Part shown: piece after piece, positions 12,032 to 25,794 of the stretch | Position numbering within the stretch: the stretch's first letter is position 1 | How the letters are laid out: each line of letters opens with the position of its first letter | DNA from: Taenia hydatigena | Lineage: Eukaryota > Platyhelminthes > Cestoda > Cyclophyllidea > Taeniidae | Reading direction: 5' to 3' | Length of the DNA stretch: 64,000 nucleotides | Assembly (NCBI GenBank): GCA_036345935.2 | Contig: JADWOT020000006.1 | Location: forward strand, 8,034,519 to 8,098,518 | Program-made: the position numbers and the translations under genes | Notes under the pieces: model-generated | What the model saw: the letters and a program-made list of their open reading frames with translations, nothing else | The model's database searches: none | Told to the model about the DNA's origin: nothing

Positions 12032-12641
12032 AAGTCTATCTACTGTTAGGGGGCACTTTTCGACCAAGATCTCTTTGCGTGCGATCATAACTATATTGTA
12101 CTTACATCAGTTAGAATAAAACATAAACGGACGACCGGCGTCCCTCACGCAATGCCTACCAGCACTCAGACTTAAAAGCAGCATGGTTTCGAACCCCTTC
12201 TTATGGTCGGTTTCTCTTCGAAGTATTCATTTCGTCAAACCTTATTTGTGCCACTCAATTTTAATTATATACTTTCATTCTATTGTTCGATTTTCTAAAG
12301 CAGCACGTCTTGCACATTACGGTTCCTTTCGATTGGCATCCCGTTCTGTAGAAATGTATCCCATTTTCAGTCGCGTCGTGTCGTCGTCTTTCACACAAAA
12401 ACTTATCCTCGTTTCTAGTTAGTGATGGTATCCAGCGTTTATAACACTGTTCATAAATGTTTCCAACTAATTTAATTTTCACCACAGTTTAACAATGTAG
12501 ACTATTTTTCTGCTTTGTGTTCATCTGAGTTGACGGAGGCAACAATTAAAATAACTCTCCGACACCCTACGGTACCCATTATTCTGAATTTAAGTTTTTT
12601 AATAATACTTTCTGGCAGGTGGTTGGAAGTTGGAGCACAAA

Positions 12642-12775
12642 GCCAGAGTTAGAGCATGTTCTTTACTGTCTCGAACACGTAAACTCACTTTGCTTTTCTT
12701 ATGTTCGGACGTGCCTAATTAATTCGTTTTTCACACCATTTTATCGAATGCTCTTCCCTCCAATTTCGTTCACTT
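12642..12775 (+). repeat. Direct 130-bp repeat, member 2
   Basis: Second member of the pair. Unlike member 1, it is also present at the native WDR75 intron (inverted, about 33721-33854), so it is the ancestral copy. Confidence 0.85.
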
Positions 12776-13158
12776 GATTGACGAATTCAATTTAGTGTTG
12801 AGATTGGCATTGTTTGAGATTGCCTAAGTCATGCTGCTAATAACTGCGTAGTCGTCACCACGAGTGTTTTTACTAGGTTTTTATCACCCCTCACCATTAT
12901 CACCTCAACCTGACTGATGCTTGCGTAAGCATTGTTGGGGTCTAAACTGCTTCAAGATGACGTTCTGGCATCAACTTGAGATAGTTCGGTGGAATGTTGC
13001 CGCTAATTGATAGGTGCAACCTTTACTTCTCCTCATCATCTCGTATAGCGTGCGCTTCTTCAAAACCCATCTCAGGCCAATTGTTTGACCAATTTAATGC
13101 AAACATTTGACATGCAAGTGTATTTCCATTTCCTTACTATGCATAGACGACGAATCAG

Positions 13159-13347
13159 ATGAATTTATTACTGACTATTTTAGTACTTTTTGCTTCTCAT
13201 TTGTGCTCTAAAACGTGCACTGGTGCATTGCGGGTGGTCACGTTTCCTTCTCCAAAGCTTTTCCTACTTCAAAGTCACTACCTTTCCCACTTAGGAAGAG
13301 CTGATGAGCAGTTAGTTGCTGGAATAAAGAAGGCGCCATTTACGTAA
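13159..13347 (+). CDS. Possible 62-aa secreted peptide ORF, copy 1
   Basis: Same hydrophobic-start ORF as in the left arm, with one Ala-to-Val change in the hydrophobic core. It is preceded directly by GAATCAG, which could be a splice acceptor. Function unknown. Confidence 0.2.
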   Translation: MNLLLTILVLFASHLCSKTCTGALRVVTFPSPKLFLLQSHYLSHLGRADEQLVAGIKKAPFT

Positions 13348-13675
13348 TTGACCAAATGGTTTGGGTGAAGCCGTCGTTAAGTCATGCCAGTGTGCGTTGG
13401 TGTTTTGCTTCATACTTTGCTATTTCGATCGCGATCACAATGGAACTTACTATTGAAGTTGTCCCATGAGCATCGCCCGCAACGAAATTGACAAAAATGA
13501 CAGCATTATTTGCTTAATTGTGTAGAAACTGTAGCTAATATAATTCGCAAACACTCAGAACATCCTCTTGATGACTTGTCAAAGTAAAGCGCATTTTGTG
13601 GGAAATCTAATGACATTTCACTCTCTGTCCTGTGGTATTGTGGGTAATAATTCAAGGCTCCACCACCAGAGGTGC

Positions 13676-13810
13676 TGCAGCGTCCCGAGGATCTCTTGAA
13701 GGCAAAAGAAGGCAGGATACCAGGTTGAGGCTAGTCTGCGTAGCAAGGGCAATACGGCCACCCCTGTGACCCTGACCAAAACCGGCAGTCCAAACAAACA
13801 AAGCATTGCA
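13676..13810 (-). mobile_element. Old solo TRIM-family LTR, unit copy 1
   Basis: Reverse complement of the LTR in the left arm, ending in the family's outer motif. No target duplication. Confidence 0.8.
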
Positions 13811-14412
13811 ATCACACTACATACTTCGTACTAGTTTCGGCTGAAACACTTATCAATATGGCTCAAGTACACATTTACACCATTTTCGCATTGATGTGCA
13901 AGAACAATCATTGGCCACAAAATTTCTGTGTAGGCGATACTCATTTAAATTACAACGTTAATGTTGTGTCTGAGCTACTTCCTCTTCGTCTTTTATGGCG
14001 TCTTCCTACACTGCGCGATGCCCTTCGACGAGGGAGTCTCCTACGTCGATAGCTATTTATGGAAGTGTAGTCTAGCAGCGAAGCTATCTAGTGGAAGGCT
14101 GAATGACAAGTAGCATCGCGGAGCTGATACTCGGTAACTTTTACCTACTGTTGCTCCAGCTTCAACACTGTTTAGAATTCCCTGTGGATTCCGCCTAGTT
14201 AACGGAGACATAAGGGTATCACTTCAGATGAAAATTCGCATGTGGTTAGCATAAACAATTCACAAATTGACTCTTTTACCTGGATTCACCGCACAATGAC
14301 CTTCGTACAGAACAATTTTCTTCGTACCACTATCTCCACGGTCTTAGCCATCTGTAGCGTAAGCTCTGTCTCCACACAGTTGAGATAGAGAGGCAAGAGA
14401 ATTGAACGATTT

Positions 14413-15241
14413 GCTCTTCTCATAGGGTTGAATCTCTGAAAGGCTACTTCAACATCACCAGCATTAGCAGGAGACGTAGTGAGAGCATGAGTAAAAAGGG
14501 GGTGCTATGCCAGAGACTGGGACTACAGTCTAATGAGTCGAAAGAAATGCAGTTGTTGAAATTGCCGTGAAGAAGTCACCAAGATCCTTCCAGACCGTTT
14601 CAAAGTGGGTAGTGCAGGCACAAGTAGGCAAAGTGAATGGTAGGGAAGTGGTCGATTGGAATGATGCGATAGTTTTGGTACGGCCTCATTCTCAAAAGAC
14701 CTGCCATCAAACTTTTACACAACTTACCTGCTACAAGTCCACTGGATCCATATGATCTGAACAGATTGTTGTGCAGTGATTCCATTTGGCCTTTCACCGA
14801 GACGTGATACCTTTTGCCATTTCCTTTCATCAGTGGTGGCGCGGTTATGGTCGTCACAACATTGGCTCCAAAGGCTCTGGAGTAAGATGAAGTCGTGGGA
14901 TACGCTCAACTATTGCAAAGATTAGTGTGCAAGTGCTGTGCGTTTGTTCGGTGATTGGATATCAAAGTGGCATAGCATTTTAGTCGAATTTTATTTTGCC
15001 GGTTTTGAATCGAGGTCTCAGCTTTTAATCAACGTCCGAATCTTGAGGTAAATCGAGGTGGCAAAGTTTGGCGTCAACTACATTTAAAGTATCCCTTTCC
15101 TCCAGGGTTCTTTTACGAGTAATTGAACGCTTTCCGTGGTCATCATGCAGTCGCAGTCATTTGTAGCTCGCTCTATCTACCGGGCTGGTTGATCACACTC
15201 TATTGTTTTCAGTGTTAAATAAATCGACAAATCCCACTTCG
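14413..15241. other. Unassigned tail of unit copy 1
   Basis: Part of the unit not covered by the left inverted arm. Short overlapping ORFs only; no recognisable feature. Confidence 0.4.
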
Positions 15242-16179
15242 AATGCTTTCCTTGACTTCACGAGTTCATTTGAAAAGGATATGCTGGTTAAATTGTGGAC
15301 CAAACGAAAGCCGCAATATGGGTCTGGTCGTCTTGTGTCTAAGCAACACTAAGTAGCATCTTCAAGCAATTTCTATCGTCTCCACTTACACAAATCTCAG
15401 CTTTCTTCACGATGGAAGGTAACAGAGCATCCAGAATTGACGCCTTAAAACTGATTTAGGTGTGTAGAAACCTCCGCCTCGGTTAGCCACCCGAGAGCAT
15501 TTAACGGGAGGGTTCTTCAATACGTCCTTTCCATCATAAATGTCTGCGTTAATTGGTTTTGTCTTCCCATTCAACTACTCATCTCAATGCCTCCATTGAT
15601 GCAGCCTCAACACTAGCGTAGGAATCTTCTCACCAAAATATGTATTTATGTGAATAAATGGTGCTAATTCACGCACTGAATTGTTCATGATAGTACATGG
15701 CATTCAATTGTCGGTGAGTGAAATGCCATCAGATTTTTCTCAAATTGTGCTTTTTTGACAAGTCATTAAAGAATGTTCTAAGTGTTTGCAAATTGTGCGA
15801 GTAACAGTTTCTACACAATTAAGAAAACAATGCTGCCATTTTTACTGAGGGCGATGTTCATAAGACAAATTTGAGAACACACATGGATGCTTGCACTTTA
15901 CACTTTTGTCTACAATACCACATTTCAAGTAATGCACACGAATTGATGCATAGGCGCTTATGCTATGAATTTATTCGTGCGAAATTTACCAGTGCTTACA
16001 ATTTCTCACAACTTTGAATTCAAAACGGCTTTGTAAAACCCACTTTTGTCAATAATACAGCAACACAACAGATCTAAATTTTTCAAGCAATCGAGATAAA
16101 ATTAGATCATTACCTACAATCGTCCTAACTTTTGTTTATGCTTACTAGCCCTAGGTCGCAGCAGTTGTGAAATCTGTAG

Positions 16180-16187
16180 TATATAAG
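16180..16187 (+). promoter_or_regulatory. TATA box of the Ser-rich gene, copy 2
   Basis: TATATAAG at the same relative place as in copy 1. Confidence 0.5.
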
Positions 16188-16339
16188 GACATGCGATGTG
16201 GATACTTAGCGGCAAGCTGTTGGGTACTTGAGATTGCTGTGTAGTTTGTGCTCTTTAATGCAGAAGTGTAGAGTAGCACAAAGTAACGTCATTGACGTAT
16301 TTCATTGGGTTTTTCAGATAAATTGGGCCAAACACTAAG

Positions 16340-16717
16340 ATGACGGCTAAGTGGGTTTTGAGACTGCGACAGAAGCGCCAGCGGAGGAAGGAGGCCAAAG
16401 CGCTCAAAAAAGGAGGGAAGAGCAAAGAACCGGTCCCCAAAAGTAGGATTCCTGAGAAGAAGGATGTCCCTGACAAACCTGAGGTTGACGAGAAGAAGTC
16501 CATAAGTGAATCCTCCTCTGAGTCTTCGAGTACCGAAGAATCCTCCGAGTCTGAGGATTCCTCTTCAGATTCTGAAGACGATTCCTCCAGCTCCGATGAG
16601 TCTTCGAGCTCAGACGATTCATCTAGCTCAAGTGACAGCGACTCCTCCTCTGAGAGCGACGACAGTTCGGAGGACGAATCGAGCTCAGAATCGAGGGCAA
16701 GAATGAAGCGAAGGTGA
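16340..16717 (+). CDS. Ser/Asp/Glu-rich acidic-tail protein, copy 2
   Basis: The ORF encodes 125 residues and is identical to copy 1 except for loss of one DSSSES repeat (18 bp, in frame). Promoter, mini-intron and poly(A) signal are conserved. Preservation of the frame through the indel is consistent with a working gene, but the duplication is so young that absence of decay is weak evidence. Confidence 0.65.
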   Translation: MTAKWVLRLRQKRQRRKEAKALKKGGKSKEPVPKSRIPEKKDVPDKPEVDEKKSISESSSESSSTEESSESEDSSSDSEDDSSSSDESSSSDDSSSSSDSDSSSESDDSSEDESSSESRARMKRR

Positions 16718-16796
16718 AAGGTTGAAGAAGTGCAGAAATTGTTGTTTGTAAACAACATATCATTTTGTCACACTTGTATATCTTTGCATTTTTAGA

Positions 16797-16802
16797 AATA
16801 AA
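16797..16802 (+). terminator. Poly(A) signal of the Ser-rich gene, copy 2
   Basis: AATAAA 80 bases after the stop codon, as in copy 1. Confidence 0.55.
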
Positions 16803-19800
16803 TATGTGCTAAAAATCTATTTAATTGCGTGACTAATTTGGTCGTAGTAGAATGTGCTGCTATTCTTGGGGCAAAAGAGGACAGGCTGATGTTGCTTTGG
16901 TTTGTTTTTACTGTCACTTGTATAAGGCAGCATGCGGACTTTGAAATGGTGATGAAACATTTTTCATGTGGGCTGTGTTCGTGAGAATGCGAGATGTGCA
17001 TCGGTTAATAGTCGCTTCGTTATAGCGATGCTCTGCTTGAAAGTAGGTCAGTATAGAAACTCTAACGACGTTATTTGAAACGCCAGAATGTCGTCTTGAG
17101 AACATCGAGTCGAATCGATTGCTCTTTGTATTGCGTGAGGTCAAAACCGATGCCTTCAAGTCTTAAGTAAAGTAGAAATGTTTTTGATTCCTTGCAATTT
17201 ACTGTGTTATGGTTCGTGGCGCACTTGGTATGATGTCTAATTGTAGCAAAAGGACGAACGTAGTGGGGAAGTACTTTTGTAAGCCAGATAAAGCAAGGTT
17301 AAGTGCATTTTAAATGTCATACAATTGAAATGTTTTCCGACCGATGCTACCTTTTAAGTGGGAAGCATTGCTCGTTTCGGTCTACTAAGTGAGGGGATGT
17401 ATTTGATCTCGTCCCAATTGGGAGGAGTGCCGGTAAACCGGAGACCATCGACGACCATTCCGCAGTACAGTGCACATGTACTGTTGGACTGCTGCCGAAT
17501 GCAAACATTGCACAGTGCAGAAGCTTGAACTCGAGTCTAAAAGTATCCGAATAGCCCACTCCCTCCAACGTCTGAAAATTGTAATGATGCTACGGTGATG
17601 TATTTTGGTGAAGGAATTCCTCGCTCCCAACGGCAAGCGCGTCAAACTTTGGTGAAGAGGCAAAATGCTGTATTTGCCTTTAGGGAGCCACTTCTCTATG
17701 GGAGCGCTTAAGCTCATGCAAGAAGATGGAAGTGAAGTTTTTATTCGTAAATTGTCGTTGAGATTATGAATTCTTGTTCTTTATGACCTCTTGTTTATTT
17801 ATTTATTTATTTATTTACTTATTTATTTAAAGCAAAGTGTGCTTCTTGAGGCTAAAACTTGCGCCTGACCATCCTGGTTTATTGTACAACATCATGGAAG
17901 AGTAGCACATAATTTGTTTGGAGCATTCTGGCTATTATAACAACATCGGTGGCGATTTGAGACCTGAAATTGGTGACGGTCACTTGTTGAATTGCATGCA
18001 AATGCAGATGAGGTGCGAATGAAGCAGTGGAGAAGCTGTCACATCAAATTCATCGGATGAAGCGCGTGCTACCACAAACTAACTTTCCCACCAAATGCAC
18101 CAGTAAAGTGATTGTAAACCGATACATCCTCTGGGGTACAAACCATTCACTGATTATGCGTGGACTTGAGGGGAGATGCATTGAGGGAAGGAAATCATAG
18201 CACTGCTAAGTACTCTGCAGATGCCTCTGTGAGCTAGATCACTAATTACGCAGTACTAGATGTCTAGCCTCAGCACACAAACTCGGACGCACTTCCTTGA
18301 TATAGGTGGCATCGCTACATCTTGAACTGTCATCTTGTCAGACAGTGCAAGCATTTATGCCTTGGATACTGACGAATGCACTCAGTAGCACAGATTTTAC
18401 CTTGTAGATTTTAGATCGCCTCGACTATGGTGCGGATTTCGTAATGTAGGACATCAGTCTTACTAACAGATGAGGTGTGGACAATGCTCATGCAAGTATT
18501 TATGCTTTTTTATAGGAATCCATTGAGGCACTCAATGGCTGCTGGCTACAGACCTTTGAATGTATGAAAGATTGTCAAAGCATTCTTTCCTCCAAGGTGG
18601 GCCACTTATTCACGTCAGTCATGAAGAGTTACCTCCTCCCTTATTGTTGATGCTTTTATGCAACCTCGATTTGATAAAGCCAGCTAGGTGGGGCAGCGTT
18701 TCTTCACCTCACTAAATGCCAAAATTCCGTCTAGCGTAGGTTTGTGGTAGACTGTAATGCGTCCTTCTAGCATCATTACTGCATCGGCATCCACGCTGAG
18801 CAAATCCCTACTCGAGTACTGGGTAGAGAAGCTCAAAAAAGGTGATACCGATGTTTGACATTTACAGCACATGTTTTGCGAATTGAGGCGAGTCAATTGC
18901 TAATTGAAGCTACTTTGCTTATTACTGTCGATTGGTGCATTAAAGTATGTTTATGCCAAAAAAGAAAATTTAGGGAACGAACCACACCCCACACAATGTC
19001 CAGGCAAGTCAGCAACCCTCCGTCATGTTTTTGCTTGTAAGTAATATCTCTAGTGCATAAACATAGTGTAAATGCTTGTATCAATCTTGTTCGTCTTTTG
19101 CGACGACGCCTTCCTCCATCGACGATCAAAACATGCCATCGAACGAGGTGTTTGAGGAGAGGAGGATACAAAGCAGCATTTTAACGATATTAATCACTTC
19201 TGGTGGCTACGCAACATCCCAACTTCTCAGGCAACGAGGCGGGGAAGTCTAGGATACTACCTACCAGTGCTTTGTTGTCTAATGTCGGCGTATATACGGT
19301 ATGCTAGCCTATGACGGAGCAGGTTGAAGTCATGTCACAGGCTGTTTTTTACAAGTTTGTGCAGCATACTGCAGGTTGTTGTAAGATCTAGCATTCAATG
19401 AATTGCTTGCTGATGAGTGAAAAGTTGATGAAAAAAGGAAGGATATTGACCACTAATTATGAAGACCTTCCAAATGCTGCATGGATGAGATGAATAAAGG
19501 ACTAACTCACTCACACTCAGCAATGGCAACCAATCAAGACCGATGCTCATTTCAATGTTACTCGACAGTGTAATCAAACAAATTGTCACTCCAATTAATC
19601 TTCATAAAAATCACTGTAAAACACCAAAACCAGTTCCTTACCTGACTTGAAGTGCTCGATGATGACTTGTTGGTGCATCTGTCTTGACACATTCTGGAGC
19701 AGCTAATGCACATGTGAGTGGATGTATTGTGAAAATGCAAATGTATTTCACGTTTGTTGTCCCACACTAACTTGAATTGAGAAGGTAAGGGACGGATAAA

Positions 19801-22438
19801 TCACTGCAGTAATTCCTCGCGGAAACAGTTGGGCGGATGAAGAAGACTAAAATTAGTCAAGTCGGTGGCGCATCTCTCGATCCTCGAGTCCGAGGGAGAA
19901 CATGCGCAGTATCAACTAAACTGAAATTACTGGATAGTTCGTTGCCACTATGCGAATCCAGAGTGCCACCAAGTGAGTCTATGCCGCTCTCATGGAGGTG
20001 ACAGATTCCTAATGGAGTAAGATTGAAAAAACATCATATCGCTTTTAAGAGAGGATTTCTGAACTGACAACTCTTCATCATTGATATTCTTGGATATCTA
20101 ATTATTAAAAAGTCGTTTCTAGTCATTAGTGGTGTTATCTCACAGATTTACTTTTATTAATAAAGCCTTTTTGATTAGTTTGGTGTAAGTGTCTCCCACA
20201 GTGTTTCCTGCGAAGTCGATGTAGGATTGACACTGAAGCAGTATCACCATTTGGTGCTGTAAGGCGTGGAGTAAACAGGCCAGATGGCAGAGTTTCACAC
20301 GGGATAGCATTTTACTTCACTTCCTCCCCACTACTGTGATAGGGCATCAAGGTTCAGTGCATGGAGAAACACAAAGAATGCTCACATTGTCTGGTTTGAA
20401 ACTTTCATACCTCTGGTGTAATGCAACCACACTGTCACGGAAACATGAAAACCCAAAGTCACTTCAAGAATAGTTGCATTGATTCCACTGCATTGCTTTA
20501 TACGATGAGTGAGCGAATCATTTTTCCGAGTCTTGACGAGAACATGCCACGTTGAGAAAACCTCTTTGATTGCCCAAGTGCTGAGGCGCCGAGGACAATG
20601 AAACGCACTGAATCATGTTGGTCCAATCGTTCTAGTACGGTACTAGCGGTCAGAAATGTGGATATTTTTCCTCCCAGTACACTGAAACTCTTCTAATCAA
20701 GCGTGACGTGTACGTGTAATGCGTAGACTCGGGTAAGAGGATCCAGTTGTCACCTGCATGCCACAAGGGATGAAAGGAAATGTAGTCCCAAATTTTTAAA
20801 TATTGACGGCACGGGAAATGAGGAGGAACGCTTAACAATATTCAATAAGGGTTAAATAAGTGAGAATTGAGTAGACGGGAGGCGAATTTGATGTCAGGGT
20901 GGCTCACTGAAAGTTGAAACTGTCTAATGACTTAAGCAAAACACAAAGACCGTTCACAAAGCCCATTCATGCCGTACACCTTGCCAAATGCGCAACATTT
21001 TGCCGCACTGTGAAGAGCCTTCCATCTTTGACGTTCTCCGCCAAAAGTTGGCGCAACCAATCATAAATCCCTCATAGCACTTTGCGTAATCTTTACCTTA
21101 ATTATAGGCGAACCGCGATAATGCAAGAAGAGTTCTCCAGTTTTACTGCAAAATGGATGATGCAAGAACTTCTTGGGTGATAACTAATCACCGGCTCACA
21201 AATGTACAAGCTTAATGAGAAATCGTAGGAAAGGAAGAGCAGGCATGCGAAACGCAGAACTGATAAAGCAGTACCCAAGGAGTTCGAAAAAAAACACCTC
21301 GTTCCAAAACAACTTTGACATGTGCACAGAAACTAATCTGTGTGGACTGTGTGTTCTGTAGCAATCGAGGCTTCCCCAAAGACGAGAAAAGATAGAATAC
21401 TCACGCAGAATGTACATTATCAACATACAAAAGAGACTGAGAGCCTACTTGCATGGCTCAGGAGCCAGTCCACCTGAAGGTTAAACAACCACAACCAACG
21501 TGTTACTAGTGCAATGGAAAGTGTTAAAAAGTCGAGAAGCCACTCATCGAAGACTGCACGAGTAACGACGGTGTGGAAGAAAAGTCGCTTGTCGTTACTA
21601 AGACTAGTCAGAGGAAATTGCACTACCATTTTTTGACGATCCGAAAGCACAAATGTGGATCCCAAATTCACGCTTTCGAGCATTTACGCGCCAGTCACTT
21701 TCAACTAAATGTTTGCGAATGTTGATGCTGCTGACACGGAAACTCGAAGGGCCATACAAATCAAAGGGGACTAAATAGGCTGAATTCTTGACGAAAATTC
21801 TTCTACTGCACAGTCGGTTCTACAGATTTATTGGGACGAATTTCTCGGCATTATGGGACTAGTAGACGCAATTTGATTTTGTATCGAATTGGAGCATAGT
21901 GAAACGATTTTTGCCACAGTAAAAGTGAACTGCACAAAGCAGCTCTCAAGAAAGCCTTTTGGAATCCTCCGCTACTCAGTCAAGTGTGTGAAGCATAACC
22001 TTTCAACACCCTTCTTTTCTCGAGATCTTGCAATGGGGACAAATGGAATTCAATGAGGATTTAGTGCATTGTGAAATGGTATTCTGCTGCAGAGTTTCGT
22101 TTCAAAAATATGCAGCACGATCAGTTTAAGAAACATGGACGTGAGAAGCGTAAGTGGACATCAGCTTCGGGATTGAATGCTCTTAAATCTCGGTGATGCT
22201 GTAAAGGCTCTTGCCCATCGACTTCGACCTATTATGCACGGGTTGATTTGATAAGCAATACGGGAATCGCAACACTGCAGGACTGAAAGCATGCGCATCA
22301 TCCAAGTTATAGACGGTGAATAGGTGTTATTGTTAGTTAAGTCGAACTGAATATTGTAATGTCCTCAATGGGTGTGCAGAGGTCAGTGATTGTAAAAGCG
22401 GGTGAAGGAAATCCATTCACTCGGTGCTCAATTGGGTC
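16803..22438. other. Gene-poor part of unit copy 2
   Basis: Copy of 3059-8694 with the TTTA microsatellite at about 17794-17829. No gene is recognised. Confidence 0.5.
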
Positions 22439-22638
22439 TGTAATACTTCCTTTGTTCTGACTGTCGGTTTCGGTCACTTGGGGATGGCCGAATTGCTCCA
22501 AACGGGTGAGCTGGCCTCCGGCCCATTCCAGCAGCCCCATTCCCTCTGTTTGCTGAACACATATGCATATATATATATACATATTCTGCTTTAGATTCAT
22601 ACCTTCTTTTGCCTCCAAGGAAGTTTCGACACTCTGCA
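22439..22638 (+). mobile_element. Solo TRIM-family LTR with GGGTC duplication, unit copy 2
   Basis: Same element and same flanking GGGTC as at 8695-8894. It was therefore inserted before the segmental duplication. Confidence 0.9.
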
Positions 22639-25531
22639 GGGTCTGCGCACAACACGCGACAATATAGCAAATGTTACTACCCAATTTGGTTGTAACCAGA
22701 AATTAGCGGCTTGAGCCAAGTCCTGAAGCAAGGTGTTGCATTAATTGACAAGAAAATACGCCTGCTTATGCTTTAAGGAATACGCGATGAGTGCCCATCA
22801 GCGTGAGGAGACAGATTTCCTACGTGGCACATTTAAATTTAAATAAAACTGGATGTTTGCAAGGTGGTTTTGAATGAACTCAGCAATAACCTTCGAAACA
22901 GTACCGGTTTATCGCTGTGCCTGATTTTAAACTAATTAAGTGTGGAAAAGGCACAATGAGTTAGGAGCTAAAAGTGGCATTCCTCAGCTAAAGCTTGTTT
23001 GGATGGAGCAAGCCTTTTGCGTTGAGGCTATGTGGGTGTGTTGGAGCAGCTTGGCGTGAGTCCTCCAGGCTATTTTCAGCTTCTGAGAAGAGCACGCGCG
23101 TATGGTGAGGACTGAGTCCATTCACTAAAACCATTACGCCGAATGCACCCTCCTCACACTTTTGCGGCTCTCCACTGGAGTATGCCTGATTCATCCAACA
23201 ATTTTTTCAAGCCTCCACTTTTGGTGCCCCCACAGATTAGGCTGCCATTGGGATATCTGTTTTGTGGCAATTAAGATTAGCAACTTATTCGATTTCGAGT
23301 CAATATGATGTAGAAATTATGTTGTAAGGAGTGGGAATGTATGCAAACTCGGGGGCATGATTCTCCCCGACTGCACATTGCTCGGGTTCAAGAGGCAGAG
23401 CTACAACCGGTGGTGGTAATAGGTCCTTCCCCATCGGATTATGCTTTGGTCAAAGCATTTTCATTGTGACAACGAATAACCTCCTCCTCCAGGATGGAAG
23501 ACACGCAAGCATGCTCAAATTAATGTCCACTTTCATTCTGCTGCAATGGCAGAGTAATTTGTGTGCACCTTTTAGCCTTCTCTTCGTTCGAAAGTGAAGA
23601 ATCGTTGGCTTTACCACGCACAATTTAACTTTGCGAATCCAAGTAAGTGCGCACTCCCAATGTAAGCATAATTTGCAGAGACTTACATTCACAAGGTGAA
23701 GTGGTAATGGTTAAGGTGTGCTCAGAAGTGATCATGATTAACATTCGCCCCTTGTCAACGTTGAGACTGCACGAAGGAAAATTTGATGACACAGATGTAG
23801 TTTTTCCACTCACATCGGAAAGAGTCTTCTATGCGGATATTGTCTGTTCCAATTTGCTTAGGGCAGGAGGTAGTAATAAGTTCTTCCTAATTACGTACCA
23901 ACTTGGAAGCAAAGCACTCAGGCATCTTGAGGTGGTGGTTATTTGGTAAAGAAGCAAAAAAAGTCGGTTGTGCTGAACAAAGAGCAGAAAGTGTGGCGAT
24001 TGTTAGGGAACTCAAGACACCAACACTAGCTGAAGGCTACGTTTGCTATATTTCAGCTTAAGATTAGCACAACTTGAATAAACGCTGTCAAATCAACTCC
24101 CATGAAGCCCACGCAACAATAAGAGTCGGTGTGTTTTCACAAAGGAAAAATAGGTGAAATCACACCAACACTTTAGCAATGTCGGCTCGGACTAGGCGAT
24201 TCAGCAACTGATGCGTCCACGTAATGATGTGTTGTTGACGCGTGTAGATTTGGATAGTGATTTAGATAAGTACATCACCTACTTCTGTTAAAGTGAAGAA
24301 GGAATAACAAATGATTTACAGCACTAAACCAGGACGTTTTTGTGCAAGCGCTCTGATCATAAATTAACCTGTCTAGAAACATTTTCTCAAAATAGAAACT
24401 ACATCACCTACGTTTTTATGTGCTTTACAGACTGTGTTGGTTGTAAATTGGTGGGACTTTTGGCTGACTTACTACTGACGCCGACACTTGATGCATTTAC
24501 CAATTGCCAGACGGTTTTATTTTAATTTGCTAAATCCCTTGCGTATGCATTCGCTCCAGATACAAATGTGCATTTGTGATGGAGCAAATCATTTTGAAGT
24601 TGCAGGCTCTTTTGCGCCAACCGTTTTATTCACGAACTTATAGAAGGGTCTCCAATCCTTGCGTGCATTCCACTGACCAGAGTACAGAACCACTGCGAAG
24701 TAGTTCGGAAACAAGTCAGCCTTATGCTTCACTTCCATTGGATGTACCGCTTTACGGTGTAGACTTTTTGTTACTAAGCCTTCTCTGCACGTCTCCTTCT
24801 TAGCATAAATTCTGCAGCTTATCATTGAAGCAGCGTCGAGGCTTCGGCTTAAGACTAACGAGTTTTCTGAGGGTCTTCATTGTTGTTTAACTGCGGCACC
24901 CTAACCATTGTTCACGATTTCTGCTCCAAGTTTCAATCTGCGAGTACAAACTGAAAAATGCCATATATTATGACAAGCTTCAACAACTCTGTGCTGACAA
25001 TAATGTATGTTAAAACAAACACAGCAGTTTCGAAGCGCAGGAATCACTCTTGGAGGCGCAGCAAGTCATTTTGGAATAAATGTTAGGCTTCAATTCTTAA
25101 GCATGGAAGGACTGGACGTCGTGACACAGGTGCAGGAGTATTCAGGTACAAAATCAAAGTAACACTTTTTGTATCGTCGTTTTCCTTCCCTTAGTCGTTG
25201 CCACGTCAAGTTATTCGCTCGAATCAAAGTCTTTCCTGGTGGCGTGAGAGGCCATAGTGGTGTGGCAGAGAGCATATTACTGATGTGCAGAAGGTAATGA
25301 TGCTTTCGACATGCAGAGATTAAAGTGCTCACGCAACTTTAACATCCAATTAAAAAATCCTGCTAAATCGTTGCGATTGTCTTGGGGATTGGTGGGACTT
25401 ATCATTGAAGCTCACGCTTTGGAACACTAGGACCATGTTGGAGCGATTCCTCTCAAGAGCGATCCCGTTCCTGTAGATCTGGGGTCAGAGAACTAATTAA
25501 TCCACCGACGGTACACTGAGAGACAATGCAA
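22639..25531. other. Unassigned part of unit copy 2
   Basis: Counterpart of 8895-11768, including the 100-codon ORF at 23647-23949. It keeps 19 bases near 24380 that copy 1 lost between two TAGAAAC motifs. Confidence 0.4.
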
Positions 25532-25661
25532 GGGTTAGAGCATGTTCTTTACTGTCTCGAACACGTAAACCCACTTTGTTTTTCTTATGTTTGGACGTGC
25601 CTATTTAATTCGTTTTTCACACCATTTTATCGAATGCTCTTCCCTCCCATTTCGTTCATTT

Positions 25662-25794
25662 GAGCGTCTTTGACCTTGCTCCCACTGGGGCCTTCGCCGT
25701 TCACCCCACGCGCGGCGTCGTGGCTATTGGATTGATGAATGGGTCTTGTATGCTTGAGTCAATCACTCATCATTCTATTGTGATTAATATGTGT
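25662..25794 (+). pseudogene. WDR75: Truncated WDR75 exon fragment, copy 2
   Basis: Second copy of the exon fragment, with one base change (TTGAGCG for TTGGGCG) right at the junction. Not translatable as part of WDR75. Confidence 0.9.

Larger units (their letters stand above)
1480..15241 (+). repeat. Tandem segmental duplication, unit copy 1
   Basis: A 13762-bp unit repeats directly at 15242. The offset between matching positions steps 13762, 13744, 13763, 13736, and each step is explained by one visible indel of 18, 19 or 27 bp. Apart from these, the copies differ by occasional single bases, so the duplication is recent. The unit contains a Ser-rich protein gene, a TTTA microsatellite, a solo LTR with target duplication, a WDR75 exon fragment and its adjoining intron in inverse orientation, and an older solo LTR. 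Confidence 0.95.
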
